NCBI GenBank assembly: GCA_018401565.1
Contig: JAGYKS010000031.1
Span: 248,001 to 312,000 of the forward strand
Direction: 5' to 3'
From: Acidimicrobiales bacterium
GTDB lineage: Bacteria > Actinomycetota > Acidimicrobiia > Acidimicrobiales > Acidimicrobilacustridaceae
DNA: 64,000 bases
A program made the position numbers and the translations under genes. The number at the start of each line of letters is the position of its first letter. Position 1 is the stretch's first letter. Below are positions 56,916 to 64,000 of this stretch, in pieces. The notes beneath the pieces are model-generated. The model made no database searches. It was given only the letters and a program-made list of their open reading frames with translations, and was not told the DNA's origin.

Positions 56916-58024
56916 ATGAACCGCGCATCCCGAATGGTCCGCCGTCGTTCCCTCCTCACCACTTGTGCGGTGGCTGCGACAGCGTTGACGATGCTGGCCG
57001 GGTGTAGCTCCAGCACTGACACCGGCAGCGACGGCGCGCCTGACGACGCCACCACAACCTCGTCGCTGGCGACTGCCGACCCGGCATCAGCTCCCGCTGT
57101 CCCGTCAGCTGGCTGCGGCACCGCCCCGGGCACCGCGGTCACCGAGGAGCGACGCGAGGTTGCCGTGGCCGATCCCGACACCGGCGACAACCGCTGGTAT
57201 CTGGTCACAACACCGCCGGCCCACGACGGCACCACACCGGTGCCGCTGGTGCTGGACTTCCATGGCCTCACCGAGGGTGCCACCGTGCACGCGCTGCACT
57301 CCGAACTGAGCGCGCTTCGCCGTGGCCAACGACTTCGTGGTGGCCTTCCCCAAGGCACCGGCGATCCGCTGCGATGGAATGCCCTGCCCACCTCGGCCGA
57401 GCAGAACGTCGATGGCACCGGCGACCTTGCCTATGTGGACGCCGTGCTCGACCAGCTTGAAAACGACCTGTGCATCGACACCTCACGGGTGTACGCCACT
57501 GGGCTGTCCAACGGCGCCGGCATGAGTTCATTGCTGGCGTGTGCCCGACCCGACCGTTTTGCCGCCGTGGCCCCCATCGCCGGGCTGCGGCCGCCGCTGG
57601 AGTGCGACGCCGCCACCACCACCCCGGTGCTGTCCATCCACGGCACCATCGACCCCATCCTGATCTACAACGGCGGGGTTGGTGACCTGAACTCGTTGCT
57701 GGGCGGAGCAGGCATCGAAGCCACCCCCGCAGCAGTGATCGACGGCCCCGGGTACCCCGCAGCCGCCCGGGCATGGGCGACGCACAACGGGTGTGCTCCC
57801 GACCCGGAGGTCACCACCATCGGTGATGACGTGCAGCGCTGGGTGTTCGACTGCCCGTCGGGCAGCGACGTGGAGTTCTATGTGGTCATCGACGGGGTCA
57901 CACCTGGCCCGGTAGCGAGTTCAGCCGCCAGATCGCCAACATCGCCGGGCCAACCACCTTCACCATCTCGGCCAACCAGGTGATGTGGGACTTCTTCACC
58001 CGTCAGCGTCTGGCCACGAGCTGA
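56916..58024 (+). CDS. Secreted PHB-depolymerase/feruloyl-esterase-like lipoprotein (frame breaks)
   Basis: About 369 residues. A lipoprotein signal (LTMLAGC) precedes a polyhydroxybutyrate-depolymerase/LpqC-like esterase domain. LVLDFHGLTEG is the oxyanion region, VYATGLSNGAGMSSLLACARP the nucleophile elbow, LSIHGTIDPI the Asp region and, after restoration, GHTWPGSEF holds the catalytic His. Two compensating indels near 57310-57345 disturb FVVAFPKGTGDPLRWN, and another near 57905 hides the true end, IANIAGPTTFTISANQ through the stop at 58024. Its stop abuts that of the convergent gene. Confidence 0.85.
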
Positions 58025-59119
58025 CTACAGCTGGCGGCCGGCCAACAGCCGCACACCCTCGACAAAAGCGGCAACGTCGTCGGGTGTGGTGGCAAAGCTC
58101 GTCATCCAGCGGGCCAACCCGGCATCACCCATGCGCCAGAAAAACGACCATCGCGCCAGCTGATCGAGCAGGTCATCGGGTGCGGTGACAAACACGGCAT
58201 TTGCCTCAGGGGTTCCCACCACCGTGATCCCCTCGATGCGGTCAACGGCGTCAGCCAGCAGGCGGGCCATGGCGTTGGCGTGGGCTGCGTTGGCCACCCA
58301 CAGGTCGTCTTCGAGAAGCGCCAGCATCTGGGCTGGCACGAACCGCATCTTGGACGGCAACTGGGCGGCCTGTTTGTGGTGGAACCGGCCGGCGGCAGCC
58401 AGGTCGGCGCGCAGGTACACCACGACTTCGCCATACATGGCCCCGTTTTTGGTGGCACCGAACGTCATCACGTCCACCCCGGTGTTGCGCACCATGGTGA
58501 TCAGGTCGTCGCCAGTGGCTGCCACCGCATTGGCGATGCGGGCGCCGTCGAGATGCACCAGCATCCCCGCAGCGTGGGCGGCGTCGGCCAGAACCCCGAT
58601 CTCGTCGGAGGTGTAGACGGTGCCGAACTCGGTGGTCTGGCTGATCGACACCACCGCCGGCTGGGGGTGATGGACACTGCCGATCCACTTCGAACGGCGG
58701 GTGATGGCGGCGGGGTCGAGCTTGCCGTCAGCGGTGGGCTCGGCGAGCAGCATCGACCCGATGAACCGGGTGGGTGACCCGCCCTCGTCGGTCACGATGT
58801 GGGCCTGATCGGTGCAGATCACCGCCTGCCACGGCTCAAGCATGCTGGCCAGGCCAACAACGTTGGCGCCCGTGCCTCCCCAGCACGCCAGCACCTCCAC
58901 GTCTGCGTCGAACAATCGCCTGAATGCCGCAATGAGATCCCGGGTCCAGGAATCGTCGCCGTAGGCAAGAGCCGCCGGCGTGTTCGCCGACGCCAGCGCC
59001 GCCATCACCTGTGGCGCCACACCAGCAGCGTTGTCGCTGGCAAACGAGACCTCAGGCGGATCAGGCAGTTCGATACCGGGCTCACTGGGCCCACCGCGCC
59101 CACGGCGCACGGGGCTCAC
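58025..59119 (-). CDS. Low-specificity L-threonine aldolase-like PLP enzyme
   Basis: Fold type I PLP enzyme of 364 residues in the beta-eliminating lyase family, cleaving threonine or allo-threonine to glycine and acetaldehyde. FASDNAAGVAPQVMAAL begins the domain, LACWGGTGANVVGLAS binds phosphate, VHLDGARIANA holds the cofactor Asp, and the PLP lysine is in MTFGATKNGAMYGE. The start GTG 59119 gives a short unconserved extension. Unbroken. Confidence 0.92.
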   Translation of the reverse strand: MSPVRRGRGGPSEPGIELPDPPEVSFASDNAAGVAPQVMAALASANTPAALAYGDDSWTRDLIAAFRRLFDADVEVLACWGGTGANVVGLASMLEPWQAVICTDQAHIVTDEGGSPTRFIGSMLLAEPTADGKLDPAAITRRSKWIGSVHHPQPAVVSISQTTEFGTVYTSDEIGVLADAAHAAGMLVHLDGARIANAVAATGDDLITMVRNTGVDVMTFGATKNGAMYGEVVVYLRADLAAAGRFHHKQAAQLPSKMRFVPAQMLALLEDDLWVANAAHANAMARLLADAVDRIEGITVVGTPEANAVFVTAPDDLLDQLARWSFFWRMGDAGLARWMTSFATTPDDVAAFVEGVRLLAGRQL

Positions 59120-59156
59120 CGATCGCGGTCATGGCCGGACAATCACGACGGGTCGC

Positions 59157-60715
59157 TCACGGGCAGGTAACGCCCTCAGGAGGATCCCCGGGAACGATGC
59201 CGGGCAGCGGTTCGTCCACCGGCACGCCATCGGTGCCCAACCCGGCATCAGCGACCGCCACCTCAAACCCGGGCCGACCCACAAGTGACGGATCGTCGGC
59301 AGCCATGGGCTTGGTCAGCACTGTGGTGAAGTCGGCACCAGTCACCACCACCACGGCGCCTTCGGGCAGCCCCTCGTCGGCCTCGAGGTCGGCACCACCA
59401 CCGAAATGTCGAGCCACCATGGCGGCAGTCTCGTCACCCCCTGGACCAAACCGCACCGTGTTGGTGGAATAGGACCCGCCGGCGTTGCCGGTCTCGACCA
59501 CGGTGAACCCGACCCCCTCAAGCGCCGTTGCCACCCTGCTGGCCTGGCCGTCGACGGTCGTGCCGTTGAGCACCGTGATCGACAGCAGCCGCGGCGTCAC
59601 CTCACGGGTCTCGCCGCCACGGAACACCGCCAGCAGGGGCTCGGCCGCAGCCGCGTCCATCAGCTGCACGTCGGCACCACCGGGGGTGAACCAGCGGGTG
59701 GCGGGCAGGGCGGCGAACGACAACGAGTCGTCGTTGAGCGAGCTGAACCGTCGGGCCAGACCAAGCACCGAACGCAGATCCATGGTGGCGTCGATGGTGA
59801 CGTTGTCGACGGCCACATCGGCCACGGCGTTGAGTCCCCCAAGGTTGGTGAGCGACACGTCGCTGGCCACCTTGTCCATGACCCGACGAATGAACACCTG
59901 CTGGCGCGAGATGCGCCCGGCGTCACCGGTGGGGTCGGTCTCCCACCCCTGCGGGCCGTACTGCTCGAGGTAACGGGCCCGTACGAAGGCGAGGGCCTGG
60001 TACCCGTCGAGGTTCACACAACCCGCCTCACCCACGTCCAAACCGGAGTTGGCATCGCGCATGGGCTGGTCAAACCACATCGGTACCCCACCAACGGCGT
60101 TCACGAGCCCCTGGAACCCGACGAAGTCAACCTCGACGTAGTGGTTGATGTCGATGGCGAAAGCCTCACGGATGGTGTCGATCATCTGCTGGGGGCCACC
60201 GGCGTAGGCCGTGTTGATCCGCTCCTCGTCCCCGGTGCCCGAGATGGGCAGCCACAAGTCCCGCGGGACCGACAACACGTTGACCGTGTTGGCCACCGGG
60301 TCGACCCGCATGATCATGATCACGTCAGCACGCTGCCCGCTGGGTTCGGCGTTGGCGCCACCCAAAAACACCGCTGAGGCGGGATCGTCACGATCCAGGC
60401 CGTCGCGATTGTCCGAGCCGATGACCAGATAGTTGCGGGCGACCCCATCGGCAGCGTCAGACGGGTATCGGCACCCAGCCGGTCGATGAGGTCGAACTTG
60501 TTGTTCACCACGACCATGCCACCCACCACGGCCACCACAGCCACCACAGCCAGAACCGACAGTGCCGTCAGGATTCTTCGACGGGTGCGACCTGCGCTGC
60601 CGCCCGTCCCGGATCCACCGGCAGCAGGGCCCACGCGGGGCTCAGGCTGAGGCGGCGCGCCGTAGTTGTAGGCGTCAGACAGCCGTCGACGTGAGGGGGA
60701 ATCGCCGTTGGGCAT
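59157..60715 (-). CDS. LytR-CpsA-Psr family protein with LytR_C domain (one frame break)
   Basis: Membrane-anchored enzyme that transfers lipid-linked polymers to peptidoglycan. 519 residues when restored: cytosolic basic N-terminus, one helix (ILTALSVLAVVAVVAVVGGMVVV), then the LCP domain with LVIGSDNR, ADVIMIMRVDP, SVPRDLWLPI, NTAYAGGP and FVRARYL, and a C-terminal LytR_C domain (ITVLNGTTVDGQASRVATALEGVGF). A missing G near 60445, in a GGGG run, breaks the frame before the LCP domain. It works in the same pathway as WecA. Confidence 0.92.
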
Positions 60716-60744
60716 GCTTCGACAACGGTAGCGCTTGGCAAGGG

Positions 60745-60826
60745 CGAACCGGCGTCAGGCCGGGTCAAACCGGCGTCAGGCCGGGTCAAACCGGCGTCAG
60801 GTCGAGGGCGACTGGCGTCAGGCCGG
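60745..60826 (-). repeat. 21-bp tandem repeat in the gap before the LCP gene
   Basis: Four units of 21 bp (caaaccggcgtcaggccgggt on plus, with changes in the outer copies) lie between the acyl-CoA dehydrogenase stop and the LCP start. Confidence 0.92.
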
Positions 60827-60831
60827 GGCGG

Positions 60832-60850
60832 CGAACGCCACGTTCGCCGT
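60832..60850 (-). terminator. Hairpin after the acyl-CoA dehydrogenase gene
   Basis: A perfect 8-bp inverted repeat, GGCGAACG-CCA-CGTTCGCC, lies about 40 bases past the stop, before the repeat tract. It is a plausible terminator stem but has no T-tract. Confidence 0.5.
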
Positions 60851-60889
60851 CGGCTCCATGCTCGGCTCTGCGCCAGCCTGACGGGTCCG

Positions 60890-62167
60890 TCAGCCGGCAG
60901 CGGCTGTGGCGGCGCCAGCAGTGCGCTGGTCAGCGGGCTTGGGTTCTTTGGGCAGGCCGAGCACACGCTCGCCCACGATGTTGCGCTGGATCTGGCTGGT
61001 GCCGCCCCAGATGGTCTCCGAGCGGGAGAAAAAGAAGCTGGACTGCAGCGCCGAGGCCGGGTACTTGGTCGGGGTGCGGCGGGAACCGTAACCCGGCACC
61101 GCCTCCTCCACGCTGGGATCACCGGTGAGGATCTGACCCTCCATGCCCATGATGTCCATGGCCAGTTCCATCACCTGCTGGTGGTACTCGCTCCAGAACA
61201 TCTTGTTGGTGGCGCCCAGGGCGGCAACGGCCATGTCCTTGCGGTCGGCCACCACCGCCGACAGCGTGCGCAGACCGGCAACACGCATGATCTGGATCTT
61301 GCTCCACGCTGCGGCAAGGCGCTGGCGGATCAACGGGTCGTTGATGGACCCATTGCGCCGGGCGATGGCGATGATGGCGTCGAGTTCCTTTTCGAACCGG
61401 CGGTAGCCGGTGGTGGCCGACGTGCCCCGTTCGAACCCCAGGGTGGTCATGGCCACCTTCCACCCGTTGTTCACGCCGCCCACGACGTTGTCCACCGGGC
61501 ACCGTGCGTCGGTCAAAAACACCTCACAGAACTCGGCCGACGCGTCGACCTGCTCGATGGGACGGACCTCGACGCCGGGCTGGTCCATTGGCACCAGCAG
61601 GTACGAGATGCCCTTGTGCTTGGGCGAGTCGGGATCGGTGCGGCACAGGATGAACATGTAGTTGGCCACGAACCCCTGGGTGGTCCAGATCTTCTGGCCG
61701 TTGATGACCCATTCGTCGCCGTCGAGTTCGGCCTTGGTGGCCAACGCAGCGAGGTCGCTGCCGGCGTCGGGCTCACTGAATCCCTGGCACCACGCAATCT
61801 CACCGCTGAGGATCTTGGGAAGGAAGTACTCCTTTTGTGCCTCGGTCCCCCACTGCAAGATGGTGGGGCCCACGAGTGTGTCACCGAAGAAATCGGCCCG
61901 CAGCGGTGCCCCGGCGTTGTGGAACTCCTCACTCAGCACCACGCCCTGCATGGTCGTCAGCCCACGACCGCCGTATTCGGTGGGCCAGGTGGCACAGATC
62001 CACCCGCCGTCAAACAACGTGCGGGTCCAGTTTTTCTGGAACTCCAGCTTGGTCTCGTTGTCCATGGTGAAACCCTCGTCGAACCACCCGTCAGGAAGGT
62101 TCTCGGTGAGCCAGGCACGTACTTCGCCCCGAAAGGCCTCTGCGTCAGCTGGGTAGGTCAGATCCAT
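60890..62167 (-). CDS. Acyl-CoA dehydrogenase
   Basis: FAD flavoenzyme of 425 residues introducing the alpha-beta double bond in acyl-CoA. WPTEYGGRG, CQGFSEPDAGSDLAAL, WVINGQKIWTTQG, GFERGTSATTGYRR and SETIWGGTSQIQRNIVGERVLGLP are family motifs. The chosen ATG 62167 gives the usual MDLTYPADAEAFR start; no Shine-Dalgarno sequence is visible. The C-terminus adds about 20 Ala/Pro-rich residues. It belongs to the group acting on branched or steroid-type substrates in actinobacteria, but substrate cannot be fixed. Confidence 0.92.
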   Translation of the reverse strand: MDLTYPADAEAFRGEVRAWLTENLPDGWFDEGFTMDNETKLEFQKNWTRTLFDGGWICATWPTEYGGRGLTTMQGVVLSEEFHNAGAPLRADFFGDTLVGPTILQWGTEAQKEYFLPKILSGEIAWCQGFSEPDAGSDLAALATKAELDGDEWVINGQKIWTTQGFVANYMFILCRTDPDSPKHKGISYLLVPMDQPGVEVRPIEQVDASAEFCEVFLTDARCPVDNVVGGVNNGWKVAMTTLGFERGTSATTGYRRFEKELDAIIAIARRNGSINDPLIRQRLAAAWSKIQIMRVAGLRTLSAVVADRKDMAVAALGATNKMFWSEYHQQVMELAMDIMGMEGQILTGDPSVEEAVPGYGSRRTPTKYPASALQSSFFFSRSETIWGGTSQIQRNIVGERVLGLPKEPKPADQRTAGAATAAAG

Positions 62168-62220
62168 GACGTTATGTTGCCCGAACCGGGGTACCCGTGG
62201 CGAACCGGGCGCCCAAACGC

Positions 62221-62757
62221 TCAGGCCACCACCACGTCGGGCCCTGCCTGGGCCCGGGCTTGTGCCATCACCACCAGCGACACCCACGCCGCCAACTCGG
62301 CCACCACCAGCAGGCCGACCATCAACGGTCGACCACCCGACAACCACGCCCATGCCCCCACCCCGCCCACCACAGCGACATAGGCACACAGCGCTGCGCC
62401 AGCCCAGCCGGTCCATCCCCGCAGCAGACAGTTGGCCACCACCTTGCGCAGCGACAGCAGCACCCCAACGATGACAACGCCGACCACCACGGCGGCGACA
62501 TCGGCCCGCTCGGCCAGCCACACCAGGATCAACACCCTCAGGATCAGCGACAGCGACCCGAACATGCGGCTGATGGCGGCGGTGATGGCCACACCGAGGC
62601 GGGTGCCGCTGCGGGCGAACCGGGCGCCCACATCTGCCTGCCGGGCGAGTCCGAGCACCCGCTGGTCGATGGCCAGCGATCCGTCGGGGCGTCGGGCGAG
62701 GTCGTCGGCGCGCGCCAGACGAATTTCGTCAAGCAATTCTGACGGGAACCAGCCCAC
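62221..62757 (-). CDS. Small membrane protein of unknown function
   Basis: 178 residues. A polar N-terminus (ELLDEIRLARADDLARR) is followed by four or five hydrophobic stretches (VLILVWLAERADVAAVVVGVVIVGVLL, ALCAYVAVVGGVGAWAWL, MVGLLVVAELAAWVSLVVM). No family motif was recognised. It is divergent to the FrhB-like gene, 38 bases away. Confidence 0.7.
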   Translation of the reverse strand: MGWFPSELLDEIRLARADDLARRPDGSLAIDQRVLGLARQADVGARFARSGTRLGVAITAAISRMFGSLSLILRVLILVWLAERADVAAVVVGVVIVGVLLSLRKVVANCLLRGWTGWAGAALCAYVAVVGGVGAWAWLSGGRPLMVGLLVVAELAAWVSLVVMAQARAQAGPDVVVA

Positions 62758-62795
62758 AACCCGACCCTAGTGGCCGGTGGCGGTATCCTCGCCCC

Positions 62796-63974
62796 ATGAG
62801 CATCGCCGACACCGCCTCGCCCACACCAGCAAAGACCCGGTGGACGGCACAATGGAAGGAACTGTTCGACGAGGTCATCGACGCCAAGCTGTGCACGGGC
62901 TGCGCCGGCTGTGTAATCGCCTGCCCGCACGACGTGATCGGGTACAACCATTCCGAGGGCGAATACAAGCCGTTCCATCTCGAAGACGAGCTCGGACCGA
63001 CCGACTGCACCCACGGCCAAAAGGGCTGCACCAGTTGCACCCGGGCGTGCCCGCGTTTTCGGGGGTGGGAGAACGAGGCCAACGAGCACCTGTTCGACGC
63101 CGACCGCGCTCCCGACGAGATGTCGGGCATCTATTCCGACATCCTGCTCACCCGGGCCAGCGAGGACATGGTGCTGCGCATGGGCCAGGACGGCGGCCTG
63201 GTGTCGGCGTTGCTCATCTGGGCCATGGACGAGGGGTACATCGACGGTGCGTTGGTGAGCTACCTCGACGGCGAGGCGGGCGACTGGAAGGCCACGCCCG
63301 GAGTGGCCACCAACCGCGACGAGATACTTGCCGCCGCCGGCAGCCGGTACACCTATTCGGCCAACACGCTGGCCTTCGACGAGGCAGTGGAGCGGGGTCT
63401 CAAGAAGCTGGCCCTGGTGGGCATGAGCTGCCAGTCGTCGATCCCACCGGTGATGTGGCACCGCAAGATCGGCAAGGTGTCCAAGCCCATCGTGTTCAAC
63501 ATCGGGCTGCTGTGCTCCAAGACGTTTGACGACTCGATCTTCGAGGAGTTGTTCTGGGCCAAGTACCGGCTGCGCAAGCAGGACATGGTGAAGATGAACA
63601 TCAAGGGCGTGTTCCAGATCTGGATGCGCGACGGTTCGTACCACGAGGTGAACCTCAAGGAATGCCACGCCTGGACCCGCGAGGGATGCACCCACTGCCC
63701 CGACTTCGCCGCCGAGCACGCCGACATCTCGTGCGGTGGCATCGGCGAGAATGCTGACTGGACGCTCACCGTGGTGCGCACCGAGCTCGGCCGGGAGATC
63801 ATGAATCGCATGATCGCTGCCGGAGCCATCGAAGCCCGTCCCGGCGACGACGATCCAGGAGCCATCGCCCTCATGCACAAGCTGGCGGCCAAGAGCCGCC
63901 AACGCTGGCCCCAATGGGCCGCCGGTGAGGTCCGACTCGGCCTGCCGGAAAAGAAGCCCGCCCGCGCCGGCTGA
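62796..63974 (+). CDS. Coenzyme F420 hydrogenase/dehydrogenase beta-subunit family protein
   Basis: 392 residues. Two iron-sulfur motifs near the N-terminus (LCTGCAGCVIACP and GCTSCTRACP) precede the FrhB/FdhB N- and C-terminal domains (MGQDGGLVSALLIWAMDEGYIDGALVS; LALVGMSCQSS; FNIGLLCSKTFD; CTHCPDFAAEHADISCGG). These proteins pass electrons between flavin, iron-sulfur clusters and F420 or a partner such as ferredoxin. The gene is alone, without hydrogenase subunits. Unbroken. Confidence 0.9.
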   Translation: MSIADTASPTPAKTRWTAQWKELFDEVIDAKLCTGCAGCVIACPHDVIGYNHSEGEYKPFHLEDELGPTDCTHGQKGCTSCTRACPRFRGWENEANEHLFDADRAPDEMSGIYSDILLTRASEDMVLRMGQDGGLVSALLIWAMDEGYIDGALVSYLDGEAGDWKATPGVATNRDEILAAAGSRYTYSANTLAFDEAVERGLKKLALVGMSCQSSIPPVMWHRKIGKVSKPIVFNIGLLCSKTFDDSIFEELFWAKYRLRKQDMVKMNIKGVFQIWMRDGSYHEVNLKECHAWTREGCTHCPDFAAEHADISCGGIGENADWTLTVVRTELGREIMNRMIAAGAIEARPGDDDPGAIALMHKLAAKSRQRWPQWAAGEVRLGLPEKKPARAG

Positions 63975-64000
63975 CACCGGTCAGGTGGCTGGCGGGTTGA

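Overview
The window is GC-rich bacterial chromosome. Gene content and order (rpsO-pnp-M16 peptidase-dapB, dapA-rnj, rho-rpmE-prfA-prmC, wecA next to the atp operon, F420-type proteins, a wax-ester/triacylglycerol synthase) point to Actinomycetota. The separate b and b' ATP synthase subunits, the PGM-type protein in the threonine cluster and the lipid genes suggest an Acidimicrobiia-like lineage. That last placement is an inference. There are no phage genes, insertion sequences or CRISPR arrays; the only RNA gene seen is tRNA-Arg(CCG).

Layout. 0-12 kb: a lysine/RNA-metabolism block, mostly on the minus strand (rpsO, pnp, M16 peptidase, dapB, then a DedA-like gene on plus, a type III PKS-like gene, SURF1 with a regulator-like extension, dapA, rnj, and the start of a probable ftsK). 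12-17.7 kb: lipid-related genes (WS/DGAT, a degenerate TPP-enzyme-like protein, a thiolase, a helical-repeat protein). 17.7-26 kb: a full F1Fo ATP synthase operon on minus (atpZ-like, atpI, B, E, b', b, delta, alpha, gamma, beta, epsilon), preceded by wecA, glyA and a low-molecular-weight phosphatase. 29-37 kb: a thiolase-like protein, a cyclic-nucleotide-binding protein, prmC, prfA, an unknown conserved gene, rpmE and rho. 37-46 kb: a PGM-family probable homoserine kinase, thrC, hom, a GH2 beta-galactosidase and lysA. 46-51 kb: three secreted alpha/beta hydrolases around the tRNA gene. 51-64 kb: mixed accessory and metabolic genes (phosphotransferase, zinc finger, FAD oxidoreductase, PAP2, F420 protein, GT2, secreted esterase, threonine aldolase, LCP protein, acyl-CoA dehydrogenase, FrhB-like protein).

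Two signals run through the whole window. First, at least 25 single-base frame breaks interrupt otherwise well-conserved, often essential genes (atpA, atpB, atpD, pnp, glyA, rnj, dapA). Many lie in short homopolymers, so they look like residual indels of a long-read assembly rather than pseudogenes. Second, many genes are followed at or just after the stop codon by short tandem repeats (about 12-34 bp units, 2-6 copies). The sequence differs at each locus, and in several cases the unit includes the stop codon itself. This recurring 3'-end architecture is the most unusual feature of the window.

Functionally the window joins aspartate-family amino-acid synthesis (dapA, dapB, lysA, hom, thrC, probable homoserine kinase), RNA turnover and translation termination (rnj, pnp, rho, prfA, prmC), ATP synthesis, envelope polymer biogenesis (wecA, LCP, GT2, PAP2) and fatty-acid/lipid storage metabolism.
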